A DNA stretch of 64,000 nt, taken from positions 68,586,458 through 68,650,457 of the forward strand of contig NC_030823.1 in NCBI RefSeq assembly GCF_001704415.2, read 5' to 3'. The notes beneath the pieces are model-generated. The model made no database searches. It was not told the DNA's origin and saw only the letters and a program-made list of their open reading frames with translations. Origin of the DNA: Capra hircus. Its lineage: Eukaryota > Chordata > Mammalia > Artiodactyla > Bovidae. Shown here piece by piece: positions 33,481 through 45,178 of the stretch. The position numbers were made by a program, and so were the translations under genes. Positions within the stretch are counted from its first letter, which is position 1; the number at the start of each line of letters is the position of its first letter.

Positions 33481-35369
33481 AGAAAGTGCATGCCGGAAGT
33501 GATACGTGAAGCCAACCCCGGAAGTGTCTCTGATACTCAGAAAGAGCGTCAGGGAAAGAGGCGCAGCTCAGGCCTGCCAAGTCGTGAGCTGTGCGCTCTG
33601 AGAGAGCTGGGTGGGCAGGAAGAGGCTGGGGGTAGGGGTAGCTGAGCAGGGAGGAGCGAGCCTCGGAGTACAGATGGGCAACCAAAATGGAATCTAGCTC
33701 GGCCACATTTCCTGCGAACATTGTTTAAGCATGTCCTACCGTCCAGACTACAGATCATGGCAGTTGGGGGTGGGGGGATCCTTCCAGCTCCATTCATAAA
33801 AGAAGAGGCTACAGCCTGCGCCCTCAGGGAGAAAAGCCCCCAAGAGCAGAGAGCCACAGCCTCTACAACTGCGAGAATAAGTGGATGCCTGTAACAGTGT
33901 GATCTCAAGGGCTCTGGGCAAACCTCCCAGCATTACAAAAAAAAAATAAATTTTCCTATGTACCAGATAATACCTGAAATTTCCTCATTGCTTTCCCTGA
34001 GGCTTAAATTTCTGTAAAAATAGAAACACATAGGGGGAGCTCTCCAAATATTATCAGTCATTTACACCTCAGGGTCTGGGAGCTTTTTCGATGCTTTCCT
34101 GCAGGCAGGTTTTCTGAGGGGTGGGGAGGAACATGGTGAGAGAGTCCCTGAGTCCTGGGTAGCTGAGGAGGGAGGAGGCGGTCATAGAGGGGAAACAAGT
34201 TCCCTGCCCAGTGTCACCTGGGGCCAGCCTTGAAATCACTGTCAGATCCACTCACTGCCGCCCACTCGATAAGAGCAATCGGGCACCAAGTTCTCCCAGC
34301 CACGGCCAGCTTCGTGGACATAAGCCTGCACCATCCCACAGCTCCGTGCACTCAGGAGGGCCCCGTGCTCTGTTCAATGCTCTGCTGTCACCGTCTTGAT
34401 GTTCTTAAAACTGCTTAAACCATTTGCAATTTGACTGCACCTCGCAAATTCTGAGTTAGTCCTGCCCCTACCTACTCCCTAGAACATCACAAAAGCCCTC
34501 TGAAGGGAGGTCAGGCTAACCTCGCAATTCTCTCTTCATCACACATGTGTTTCCTTCAGCCTCTTTTTACACATTGGGAGACATTTGAAGAAATGTCCTT
34601 AATTCCGAGCACTTTAATTCACTTCCACCAACTAAGCCTCTTCCGAGGTGACTTAGGTGTCATGTGACCCATCCTATTATTAGCACATACCCCACCCCCA
34701 AACCCCTGCTTCTCTTGCCCTTATACATATCTCTCTCTCAGCAGAAAAGTGGCACGTGACCTCCTAGCCTCAAGAACACTTGGCACAGGTCCCTGTTTCT
34801 CAGCCGTGTCTATTGTTCTTGTCCAGAATGACACTGATTCTAAGGGTCTCGCTGACATTTCTGAGTTTTAGTGGGGAGCGCCATTAATCAATCGGCTGCA
34901 TCTGTTTGGGAAAAATTAAATAGTTCAAGTCAAGGCAAACACAGTAAATAATCCGTCAACAATCCAGGAGAGTGGTGGGGGCAGTGAAGGCAGGGTTCTG
35001 TCTTCTCATCATTTGAAATGCATTTAATCTGCTGCTGGAGCCTCCACGCCCAGGCTAGGGTTCCCAGAGGCAGAAAGAAGAGATCAAAAGCTCTTTAAAA
35101 ATATGGGGACCAAACCAGGGTATTAACAGTGTCAGTGAGCTATTCAACACACATGTCATGGAGAATGAGTTAGCCAGCAGAAGGCTCATGATGGTTCTTC
35201 AGAGAAAGGAGCTCTAATCTTACTTGTGGTTTAAAACTATTGAAACATATTCTGTCTAAATTCTTCAGTGAGTGTGGTCTTCAAGACAGACAACAGTGGA
35301 ATCACAGGTAAATATATCTTCTGAAACGCTGACTGACTGCATTTCAATCTTGACAACCCTTTCTTACTA
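33481..35369. other. Unique, gene-free stretch
   Basis: No repeat or gene was recognised. 34840-34990 looks like a candidate conserved non-coding block (see findings). The 119-residue and shorter ORFs near 33.5-34.4 kb lack any domain. Confidence 0.45.
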
Positions 35370-35475
35370 AACTTTGACCCTGGGCAAGTAACCACATCAT
35401 GCCCCCACTTCCTTATCTATAAACTAATAACTCATAACTATCTCTGGGTAATTGAGGGGATAAATAAATTAGTAT
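35370..35475 (+). repeat. MIR SINE fragment
   Basis: gaccctgggcaagtaaccac, an acttccttatctataaac block, then aattgaggggataaataaat. Confidence 0.6.
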
Positions 35476-35489
35476 TCGGTGGATTAAAG

Positions 35490-35960
35490 ATTGCTGCAAA
35501 TTCTTTGACATTCTTCCCACTGAAAGGTAGAACTCTCTGTCCTCATCCTCTTGATTCTGGGCTGATTTATTACAGCTTTGGCTAATGGAGTGAAATTTGT
35601 CAGTTCTGGGACTAAACTTTCAAAGAACTAGTAGTATTTACCATCTCTCGATGACTGGAGAAGCCCCATAGGGAAGCAGCAAGACTATGAGAGAAGGAAA
35701 AACATAGGTAAACCCAACCTTCTAGCCATTCTACCAAGGCACCAACATGTGAGTCAAACCACCTTGGACCTTGAAGACCAGCTTAACCACCAGCTGAATA
35801 TCACCGAATGAGCCCAGCAGACACAATCTGAAGCAGAAGAATCATCCAGCAGAGGCCTGCCCAATTTTCTGACCATAAAATTGTGAAACACAGCAAAAGG
35901 ATTGTTGTTTCAACGTTCTAAGTTTTAAAGTAGGTTGTTAAGTAGCCACACACAAATGAA
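35490..35960 (+). repeat. MLT1-type (ERVL-MaLR) LTR
   Basis: Non-coding solo LTR of an ancient endogenous-retrovirus-like family. Recognised by attacagctttggctaatgg near the middle, the gaccagcttaaccaccagct and gagcccagcagacacaatct blocks, and ttgttgtttcaacgttctaa near its 3' end. No internal viral coding sequence is attached. Confidence 0.55.
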
Positions 35961-36234
35961 ACAATCTATACATCACTATCCAGATCAACCTATATGCAAA
36001 AACAGAACAGTCCCTGCAACACAGTATGCATTCAATAAGTGTTCACTCTTCCAAATTCTTCAGGGATGGATTTAATTTTCTATATATTTTAAAACAATGT
36101 CTCTAAAACTCCATAATTTTGAGTTCTTTGTAGTCAACCAAATTTACTGTATTATTTTTTTCCTCCGCTGCTTCTGTTAATGTGGTTCTCTTTTCCATTT
36201 CCTAGCTCCATTGCACTTTCAAATACTTTTACCT

Positions 36235-36345
36235 GGGCACCTCCCTTTCAGGAGGCATCACTTCCTCCAGAAAGCCTTCCCGGTTCTCACTCTTTCACCC
36301 CAAGGCTGAGTTAGATGCTGTTGACGATTCTTTCAGCTGCTTGTC
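36235..36345 (+). repeat. L2 LINE scrap
   Basis: cctccagaaagccttcccgg is the typical L2 3' block; little else is preserved. Confidence 0.5.
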
Positions 36346-36441
36346 TAAAGACCAACTTTTGTTTTCTTTATTGCTGGCAAAGCCCTAGTTTTATTTAAAG
36401 TCTTCTTCCTCCCCCATGACTTGGTAAATTTTAGTAAATCT

Positions 36442-37812
36442 AAATGCTGTCTTGCACATCTGGAAGTTCACAGTTCACGTACTGTTGAAACCTGGCTTGG
36501 AGAATTTTGAGCATTACTTTACTAGTGTGTGAGATGAGTGCAATTGTGCATTCTTTGAGCATTCTTTGGCACTGCCTTTTTTTGGGATTGGAATGAAAAC
36601 TGACCTTTTCCAGTCCTGTGGCCACTGCTGAGTTTTCCAAATTTGCTGGCACATTGAGTGCAGCACTTTCACAGCATCATCTTTCAGGATTTGAAATAGG
36701 TCCACTGGAATTTCATCACCTCCACTAGCTTTGCTTGTAGTGTTGCCTTCTAAGGCCCACTTGACTCCACATTCCAGGATGTCTGTCTCTAGATGAGTGA
36801 TCACACCATTGTGATTATCTGGGTCATGAAGATCTTTTTTGTACAGTTCTTCTGTGTATTCTTGCTAGATCTGATAGAGTGCCTGATGAACTATGGACGG
36901 AGGTTCGTAACATTGTACAGGAGACAGGGATCAAGACCATCCCCATGGAAAAGAAATGCAAAAAAGGAAAATGGCTGTCTGAAGAGGCCTTAAAAATAGC
37001 TGTGAAAAGAAGAGAAACAAAAAGCAAAGGAGAAGAGGAAAGATATAAGCATCTGAATACAGGGTTCCAAAGAATAACAAGGAGAGATAAGAAAGCCTTC
37101 CTCAGTGATCAATACAAAGAAATGGAGGAAAACAACAGAATGGGAAAGACTAGAGATCTCTTCAATAAAATTAGAGATACTAAGGGAATATTTCATGCAA
37201 AGATGGGCTCGATAAAGGACAGAAATGGTATGGACCTAACTGAAGCAGAAGATATTAAGAAGAGGTGGCTGAAAATAAAGTTATGACCAACCTAGATAGC
37301 ATATTCAAAAGCAGAGACATTACTTTGCCAACAAAGGTCCGTCTAGTCAAGGCTATGGTTTCTTCAGTGGTCACGTATGGATGTGAGAGTTGGACTGTGA
37401 AGAAAGCTGAGCACTGAAGAATTGATGCTTTTGTACTGTGATGTTAGAGAAGACTCTTGAGAGTCCCTTGGACTGCAAGGAGATCCAACCAGTCCATTCT
37501 AAAGGAGATGAGTCCTGGGTGTTCATTGGAAGGACTGATGCTGAAGCTGAAACTCTAATACTTTGGCCACCTGATGCAAAGAGCTGACTCATTGGAAAAG
37601 ACTCTGATGCTGGGAGGGATTGGGGGCAGGAGGAGAAGGGGACGACAAAGGATGAGATGGCTGGATGGCATCACCAAACTGATGGACATGAGTTTGAGTG
37701 AACTCCAGGAGTTGGTGATGGACAGGGAAGCCTGGCGTGCTGCGATTCATGGGGTCACTGAGAGTCAGACACGACTGAGCGACTGAACTGAACTGAACCG
37801 AAATGGTGTCTT
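36442..37812 (+). mobile_element. Scrambled BovB LINE inside a single 12-bp TSD
   Basis: The TSD aaatgctgtctt (36442-36453) versus aaatggtgtctt (37801-37812) brackets three BovB blocks. Block B, 36454-36865, lies inverted (its sense reading covers the NYRTIALISH zone upstream of RT motif A). Block A, 36866-37269, is in plus orientation and is the segment directly 5' of B in a normal element (it ends at ITEAEDIKKRW-equivalent residues). Block C, 37270-37800, is in plus orientation and is the 3' end. In a normal element the order is A, B, gap, C. The open frame 36879-37286 (135 residues) reads A; 37574-37786 reads the C-terminus. Non-functional. Confidence 0.92.
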
Positions 37813-38239
37813 TGTCATTGTTCTTCTCTGTATTGTGATTTTTCCACAAGTGTCCAGGTGACTTGATTAGGAAATGTTAGGAGAAGTTTGCTGTGGCAGA
37901 GTAGCTACTTTTAATAAAGTTTTCTTAAAAAGTGATACTTAGGGAAGAAACAAGATTTTATTTTTCCCTTGGTGTTAGTCTGTTGATACTGTTGATGTCT
38001 GGAGCTATTGCAGCCATCTTGTGATCCTGAGGGAAATTTTGACACTATACTGAGTGAGGATGGCAAAGTGAGAAGATAGAAAGTACCTGGGTCTATGTTC
38101 AGTTACTAAATTAAACGATTCTGGCCTTTCTTAGGTTAGGATTTCTTTTTACATAAAATAATGCTTGTTTTTATTATTTAAGCCATTTTTAGTCAGGCTT
38201 TCTGTTACAAGTGGCTAAAGGGCATCCTATTATGGCATC
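37813..38239. other. Gene-free spacer
   Basis: AT-leaning unique sequence. No feature was recognised. Confidence 0.5.
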
Positions 38240-38420
38240 AAATGCCCTGGCTCTCTTCTACCCAGAAGCCATATATCTCCTTATCATCTCACTTCCCACA
38301 TTATTCTGTGGTTATACAATCTGCCTCCTCTGGTCAGGAACATCTTGAGGTTTATTATTTGCATTCCCAGCACCTGGTGTAGTATAAATGGTGTGAACTA
38401 AATTTTATGAACTAAAGTGA
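38240..38420 (+). repeat. L2 LINE 3' fragment
   Basis: ctcttctacccagaagccat, the caggaacatcttgaggttta block and attcccagcacctggtgtag are in L2 3' order. Confidence 0.5.
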
Positions 38421-38689
38421 ACCCAAGGGTTTTCAGATAAAAAATAAATTTTAGCCACTTCAGGTATCATCCCCTGTCCCAAATTAACCTTAAAGAACTG
38501 CTCCTTGAAGCTGCACTCCTTACCCTCACCTCCCACCAACAGCAGTAGTCCCAGAATACAACCTCATTTGGATATTAACCCAAATGAAATATCATTAAGA
38601 AGGTTGCAGAAAGGCCATATGACTCATTCTAAGACTGAAAATAACAAAAAATAATCATTATAATGACGATAGCAATGTCTTGTCCTTGC

Positions 38690-38855
38690 ATAATAATAAA
38701 GGTTACCATTAGCTGAGTCCATCATACTCCTCTATATCCATAACTCCCAACTAACAGGGATAAATAACTTACTAAAAGCCACAGGGAAAGTACATAATGA
38801 AATCAAGATTAGAACCCAGGTGTCTGCCCCCTAAGCCTGGGCTCTTCCCATTTTG
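38690..38855 (-). repeat. MIR SINE fragment
   Basis: Reverse MIR: taacttactaaaagccacag, then atcaagattagaacccaggt and the tctgccccctaagcct block. Confidence 0.6.
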
Positions 38856-40190
38856 CTCCCCCCAAACCCCCTTCTGAGCACTGCATTTGCCAAACTGACT
38901 ATGCACATGATTTCATTTCATGTTCTCAAAGGAGCAGTGGGTAGCATCAGCCACCTTGCTTGATGTCATTAATGCTGCTAACTAAATATAGGTTACACTG
39001 GGATCATTACAGAGCTTCATTTCCCCTGTATCTTCCTGTTTAGTGTTTTTAAAATCCATAAGAAACCACTTTTGAGAAGGGAAAAGAACCTAATGTGACT
39101 GAATCAGAAAACTTTTTTTTAAGCACCAAAGGAAAAAAAAAAATTAAGTTGGCCCAGTTTTTCACAGTGGCATGTTGATGAAATGCCATGGATGAAATGC
39201 CATGAATGAAATGTGGGATGAATGAATGAAATATTTCAAAGTGGAAAAATAAATCATGAGGAAGAACCAATTCCCCAAAGAAACAAGGCTGCAGATAGCA
39301 ATTCCCTAATTTCTAGTCCCATGCACATTTTTCATTCTGAGAAGACCCCTCTGTCAAAACCTCTTTGATGGAGACATAGAGCTAAAGCAATAAGAGAAAT
39401 CTCATTCTTTAGAGCATCTCTTTGCTTCCATCCCAGGCTTCAGGATGCCGGAATGTCTTTGTTCCCATGGACCAGGCAATCAACACTCGTCACCAGCCAC
39501 TCAACAGGCCCCTTAGAAGTAAAGACAGAGCAGGTATCACCTGATGTCTGTGAGCAAGGGAGTCAGTAAGGACATGCTTTCATTTTTCATAAGAGCATGT
39601 GGGTTTTCCTACTCAACTCTCCCCTTAAGAGCAAAATCCTCTTTTCATGGATTATCTAAAGCATAATATTTATGTTTTCTTAACTCACTCATAATAATCT
39701 TTCAATATTTAACTACCTGATCAATTGTTGAATGACTGTGTTTCCAATATAATAACAAATATTTATGGGACAATTCCAAGCGAGAAGGCACTCAGTACAT
39801 GCAGCACACCTTTCTTCTTTTCAATCAAACAGGAATAAAGCCGGATTGACCTTCCCCCTTCCATCTCCACATGGGGTCAGTGTTTTGCCCTGCCCCCTCC
39901 TACCCTCTGGTGTCAGTTGCACGCATTTGATTGATGCAGACCTAGGTTCCTTTAGAGGGGTCCAGCGGTGGCACCTGGCAATGGGACCCAGCAGAATATG
40001 GTTACAGTTCCCATCAGATGTGGTGACCCTACTGCCAAAGAAGGGTAATGGTGCCAGGTAGCCACTGTGTATTGATTGCACTCAACATATCCCTAGGTGA
40101 CCTCTGGGATAGGGGAAATTTGGTAGCAGCCTGTCATTTTGCATTAGGAGGCAGGAGCCAGGCTAGAGAAATAAGAATCGAGTAGTAGTA
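38856..40190. other. Unique, gene-free stretch with a small minisatellite
   Basis: The 14-mer gatgaaatgccatg is repeated at 39177-39190 and 39191-39204, with a partial third copy to 39213. Poly(A/T) runs are at 39112-39142. The 86- and 98-residue ORFs near 39.8-40.1 kb have no recognisable domain. Confidence 0.5.
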
Positions 40191-40433
40191 GCAGTAATAA
40201 TAATGGGGCTTCCCTGGTGGCTCAGATGGTAAAAAATCTGCCTGCAATATGGGAGACCTGGGTTCGATCCCTGGGTCAGAAGATCCCCTGGAGAAAGGAA
40301 TGGTAACCCGCTTCAGTATTCTTGCTTGGAGAATGCCATGGACAGAGGAGCCTGGTGGGCTACAGTCCAAAGAGTCACAAAGAGTCAGACACAACTGACC
40401 AACTAACACACACGCACAGAGCAATAATAATAA
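40191..40433 (+). mobile_element. Bov-tA SINE with 13-bp TSD
   Basis: Body about 40205-40420. The tRNA-Glu-like head is at 40205-40275 (ggcttccctggtggctcaga; ggttcgatccctgggtcag is the B-box region) and the BovA part follows, ending in a short CA-rich tail. The TSD gcagtaataataa (40191-40203) versus gcaataataataa (40421-40433) matches 12 of 13. Confidence 0.95.
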
Positions 40434-40454
40434 CAATAATAACTGTATCTACTA

Positions 40455-40790
40455 AGGGCTGTCCCAACTTGTTGAGCTGCTAAAACAAAACACCACAGAT
40501 GGTAGCTCATAAACAACAGAAATGCATCTCTCACAGTAGTGGAGGCTGGAAGTCCACGATCAAGTTGATGGCATGGTTGGGTCCTGGTGCAGACCTTCTT
40601 CTGGGTCACTGACTGCTGACATTTCCCTGTGTCCTCACATGGTGAGAAGAGTGAAGGAGCCCTGTGGGTTCTCTCTTATAAGAGCACTAATCCCATTCAT
40701 GAGGGTACCACTCTCATGATCCAATAACCCCAAAGTCTCCACCTCCAAATCCCATCCCAAAATTTGGGGTCGGGGGACACAAACAGCAGG
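40455..40790 (-). repeat. MLT1-type (ERVL-MaLR) LTR
   Basis: Reverse of an MLT1 LTR: aaacaacagaaatgcatctc, aggctggaagtccacgatca, gtgtcctcacatggtgagaa, cttataagagcactaatccc, and a final ggggacacaaac. Solo LTR with no internal region. Confidence 0.7.
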
Positions 40791-40879
40791 ATCCCAGCAG
40801 GGGTCTAGCAGTATGCCAGACCTATTACATTGCCATCTGACAGGTGTCCTGCATGGACCACTGCGCTGCCTCCCTTTTT

Positions 40880-40995
40880 ACCCAGGAGAACACTGAGGCC
40901 TGCGTAGTTAATGACATCTCACAGCTCCAAGCTGACACAAGGGTATGAACACAGGCCTGTCTGCTTCCAGAACCATACCTGCTCACCATGCCCAG
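40880..40995 (-). repeat. MIR SINE fragment
   Basis: Reverse MIR: aggagaacactgaggcctgc, then tcacagctccaagctgac and gtctgcttccagaacca. Confidence 0.55.
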
Positions 40996-41424
40996 CTGCC
41001 ACTCGTAGCTCTGTTCTCTGGGGCTCAAGAACTCCCTGTGGCCTCAACCTCCACAAGTTTCAGTCCAGTCCCGTCAGATGTCCTGCAGTGGCTTCCAGCC
41101 ACACTGACACACTTCCTGCCCTGGGTCCACCTCACACAGGTGCATCTGTTGCGTATGCCATATGCATCACAGAAAGACTAAGGCTCTGGACCTTAAATTC
41201 CCTCAGCCTGGTGTCGAGAATCTCCAAAGACTGCTTCACCCTCCATCATGGCCCTACCTGCATCTTCAGTGCTTGTCCTGCGGGCTTCTCACTTCTCACC
41301 TCCAGGCCTTTCCCGGGCCAGCGCCTCGATGGCCACCCACCTCCTTTCCACCAAGGCCTCTATGAGAGCTGCCTGACCAGTTCAGCTCCCCCAGATCCCC
41401 CAGACCGACCTCCCCTTTCCTGAA
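40996..41424. other. Unique, gene-free stretch
   Basis: GC-rich sequence. It contains a 170-residue plus-strand ORF (40911-41423, overlapping the MIR) with no domain, no splice context and MIR-derived residues at its start. Treated as chance. Confidence 0.45.
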
Positions 41425-41595
41425 ATCCTATAGCATCCTCACCCTGCCCACTTAGCATTTGTTTATCGTCTCGCATGTACTGTGCAGTAATAGCTTTCTG
41501 TTTTCAATATCCTTTTTCTGATTGGATTGTAAGCTCCTTAGAAGCTGGGGCCATGCCTTGCACTTTGCTGATGCTGCTTTTCCAACTCTGTCTTT
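41425..41595 (+). repeat. L2 LINE 3' fragment
   Basis: gattggattgtaagctcctt and the gaagctggggccatgccttg block fit the L2 3' end. Confidence 0.65.
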
Positions 41596-42485
41596 ACCAA
41601 ATTCCAGTCTACTGCAGTGGCGAGCAGAGGGGCACCTGAGATAACAGGATTCCTCTGAGCACCTGACCCACAAGGCATTTGACTCACTCTGGGTTTGGAA
41701 CTAGAGTTAGTCAACTAACCAACTAATTTTTTTTAATCGTTTGACCTCTCCCTACCCCCAGAACAGTCACAGAGGTGGCCTTGCGCCCAACTCCTTGCAG
41801 AGAATCACTTTCTCCCCCTGCACCTCCCCACCCCCAAGTCCCCATGGAGACAGGCAGAGCCAGACTTGAAGGGAAGCAGGCTGGATGCCTCCCCCTGGAC
41901 GCAGTGTACATTCTCACAGGGACACATTCTGTCTTAGCAGCAGCTCAATCAGCTCCCAAAGTCCCAGCCATCTCCTGCATCAAGGCCCCCAGATGGCGTG
42001 TTCTGTGGAGCATGCGGTGATGGAGGGAGGCACCTGCTAGGGAGGAACACAGCCTGGGAGCTGAGTGCCACCAAATCATTTGTCCCTCTGTCTTGGCCCT
42101 TCTGCAAGATGTCTTGCTCTTAACAGGCATCCTGATGGTGAAAGAAAGCCTTGGCCACATTCAGCCTGCAAGTGCTGGAGGCATTTTGGCCAGAGGAGGT
42201 TGCTTTCTTCTTTCTCATCAAGCCTTCCTTCCTTCCTCTCTCAGGCTGAGTTGGAAAGCTCTTGAAAGATAGCAGATTGCAGGCACTGAAGGCTTGTGTC
42301 TTCTGTTTATCCACAGAGTGAGGACATTGGCCAACGCTAGAGCCCCTGTACTGTTCCTTCCATGTGCTCCTGGCTCCACGGCACCCGCGGAGCAGCCCGC
42401 CTGGACTATCCAAAGTCCCAGCTCCTCCCACCCCCGGCCTCCCACTCCTCCAGGCTGTTCCAGAGGGAGCTGAAGATGCATCCCC
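41596..42485. other. Unique, gene-free stretch
   Basis: No repeat was recognised. The 156-residue minus-strand ORF at 42120-42590 has no recognisable domain. Confidence 0.45.
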
Positions 42486-42640
42486 TGTGGCAGTGGTTCT
42501 CAAATTGTAGGGGCCGCGACCCATCAGTGGAGCAAGGCAGCCTACCAGGTCACAGCTAGCAATTGAATGAAATAGAGTGGAACGGAACATATCAGTGCAT
42601 CATATATAGGGGTGGTTATTGTTTCATTCGATTAATGCTA
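42486..42640 (+). repeat. DNA-transposon-like (hAT-type) relic, tentative
   Basis: The start gtggttctcaaattgtaggg followed by gccgcgacccatcagtgg and a gaatgaaatagagtgg block resembles old mammalian hAT non-autonomous elements. The family was not fixed. Confidence 0.4.
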
Positions 42641-43828
42641 CACACACACACCCAGGTGAGTGGGGTGGGCACCTTCTTTCTGGCGCCAGCCGGCTCACTC
42701 TCTGCCCAGAGATGTGATTCTAGCACAGAGACATTGAGGCACTATGGCTTCATGTGTAGCAAACTTACCCCAAAAGCTCTTGTTTGCAAAGGGAGGTCAC
42801 CTGCCTCTAAACTTAGAGCATCTTTGTATGAGAAGGCCAATAGAGCCATCTTTACTGCAACACTGTCTTCTGCCAATTGTTGTATCAGTACTAAAGCCAG
42901 AGATAGTTTTGCATGACTTTGACAGGTGGCTGGAATTTAAAGCTCACCACTGTCTCTTTGGACATGCTCCCTGTGTTTTTGGTCCCAATTCACCTTAACT
43001 GGAGCCTGCACCCTACTCCAGAACACGTGCTCTTGCTCTAAACTTGCTTTAGCCCCCAATCTAATCCTCTCAAGGAGGTGGGTGATGCCAGTGCTACCTT
43101 TTCATGGTGGACAGTAAGGTGCAACAAAGATTAACCTACAGGAAGAATGATCCGGTGGTGGAGAGCCTAGTACAGTAAGGCCAGGCGGTACCATCTGGGA
43201 CAGAGAGAATTACCTCATCAGTTACTCTACCTGGTTCCTCTTACTCCTAAAAACAACTTCGCTCATGTCCACCATTCGTAATAACGACTGGCCAAGGGAA
43301 AATGTGCTACCATCTTAATGAATTCTACTCAATGAATGCCTTCTGAGGGTGTCTAGGGACAGTTGAGTTGGGAAAGTCAGTTATTTGCTGATGACATGAG
43401 CAATCAATGCAGTGAAGACACAGAGGTGTTGACAGTCACCATCCTGGGGGAAAGCTGTTTTGATTTCCTCCATCCTCATCACCAAGGGTTTAGAAGATGG
43501 CATTAAAAAGTAGAAACTACATATTCTTTTTATTCTCTAAAGGAGAAGCTAAAGATGACATCAAGAATAATTTGACAGAGATATTTTACATTTTCCCTTG
43601 ACAAAGCAAATATACTTCATGACAGAGGTTGGAGGGAAAGATCTCCCCAATAGTCTCATTAAAACCCCAGTGATTATTTTAAGGTGAAGCCTCAGTGGAA
43701 AAGCAATGCCTGAATCCACAACTTTGGATTTTGTACTCAGACTATAATTATCAATTGGAAATGGAGACTGCGTTTTGCCTAAATCAGATTCAATGAGCAT
43801 TGATCCAACATCACTCTCGACACACAAG
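42641..43828. other. Unique, gene-free stretch
   Basis: Short ACACAC run at 42641-42650. No gene was recognised. Confidence 0.5.
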
Positions 43829-44646
43829 TTCAGTTCAGTTCAGTTCAGTTCAGTCGCTCAGTCGTGTCCGACTCTTTGCGACCCCATGAATCACAGCATG
43901 CCAGGCCTCCCTGTCCATCACAAACTCCCAGAGTTCACTCAAACTCACGTCCATCGAGTTGGTGATGCCATCCAGCCATATCATCCTCTGTCGTCAATCC
44001 CCTTTTCCTCCTGCCCCCAATCCCTCCCAGCATCAGGGTCTTTTCCAATGAGTCAACTCTTCACATGAGGTGGCCAAAGTACTGGAGTTTCAGCTTTAGC
44101 ATCAGTCCTTCCAAAGAACACCCAGGGCTGATCTCCTTTAGAATGCACTGGTTGGATCTCCTTGCAGTCCAAGGGACACTCGAGAGTCTTCTCCAAAACC
44201 ACAGTTCAAAAGCATCAATTCTTCAGCGCTCAGCTTTCTTCACAGTCCAACTCTCACATCCATACACAACTACTGGAAAAACCATAGCCTTGACTACACA
44301 GACCTTTGTTGGCAAAGTAGTATCTCTGCTTTTGAATATGCTATCTAGGTTGGTCATAACTTTCCTTCCAAGGAGTAAGCGTCTTTTAATTTCATGGCTG
44401 TGGTCACCATCTGCAGTGATTCTGGAGCCCCCAAAAATAAAGTCTGACACTGTTTCCCCATCTATTTCCCATGAGGTGATGGGACTGGATGCCATGATCT
44501 TAGTTTTCTGAATGTTGAGCTTTAAGCCAAATCTCCTCTTTCACTTTCATCAAGAGGCTTTTTAGTTCCTCTTCACTTTCTGCCATAAGGGTGGTGTCAT
44601 CTGCATATCTGAGGTTATTGATATTTCTCCCAGAAATCTTGGTTGC
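43829..44646 (-). mobile_element. BovB LINE, 5'-truncated
   Basis: Begins with five TTCAG/GTTCA units at 43829-43855, so it is a well-preserved 3' end, and runs to the mid-RT (catatctgaggttattgata is the RYADD-proximal block). A 90-residue minus frame (44495-44223) reads ITSWEIDGETVSDFIFGGSRI, lacking the VETVK residues seen in sister copies. Weak TSD only. Confidence 0.93.
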
Positions 44647-44649
44647 CAT

Positions 44650-44850
44650 ACAAAGTACTTTACAAATTGTCCAGTAACTTTATTTACATTTTCAATTTCT
44701 TTTTATACAATCCCATGAGCCATGCAGGGCAGGTTTTAATCCCCCCCACTTGATTGATAAGGAAAATGAAGTGAATTGTTGAAGATCCTCAGCAACCAAT
44801 ACTTTAACTGACGTCTCTTATCTCAAGGCCTCAGTTCTTCCCTCTATGCC
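44650..44850 (-). repeat. MIR SINE fragment
   Basis: Reverse MIR: aaagtactttacaaattgtc, an attgataaggaaaatgaag block, then gaagatcctcagcaacca. Confidence 0.5.
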
Positions 44851-44989
44851 ATATGGTTTTTCACATTTCTGAGGTCCCTTTATTCATAAGATTTGTCTTA
44901 ATACTAGTAGCGACTGGAGTCATTGATTGTAGAAATGTAGAGGTTCTTACTGAATCAGAATATAGACTGGGGTATTACAATAAACCAAG

Positions 44990-45178
44990 AGGTTCTCAAA
45001 CTTGAGCGTGTATCAGAATCATCCAGAGACTTGTTAAACCACTTTGCTGGGCCCCACTGCTAGAGTGTCTGATTCAGAAGATCTGGCATGGGGCTGCAAA
45101 CTTGCATTTCCAACAAGTTCCCAGGTGACACTGATGCTTCTGACCCAGGACAAACACCTGGACAGCCACTGACCTGGG
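44990..45178 (+). repeat. MER5A hAT-Charlie MITE
   Basis: Nearly complete: ggttctcaaacttgagcgtg, ggccccactgctagagtgtc, the tctgattcagaagatctggc block and caagttcccaggtgacactg. Confidence 0.88.

Noticed and set aside
35490..35960. Possible endogenous retrovirus with coding capacity
   Set aside because: Only a solo MLT1-type LTR is visible here and at 40455-40790. No internal genes are attached.
40205..40275. tRNA-like sequences with B-box words at SINE heads (also at 54.0, 56.98, 58.36 kb plus strand and 9.7, 11.3, 31.2, 33.4, 60.7 kb minus strand)
   Set aside because: They are the tRNA-derived heads of Bov-tA or CHR SINEs, not tRNA genes: cloverleaf pairing is lost and the SINE body follows directly.
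40911..41423. 170-residue plus-strand ORF
   Set aside because: Starts within a MIR in GC-rich DNA, where long chance frames are expected. No domain.
43829..43855. GTTCA tandem units as an independent satellite
   Set aside because: They are the normal (CTGAA)n 3' end of BovB.
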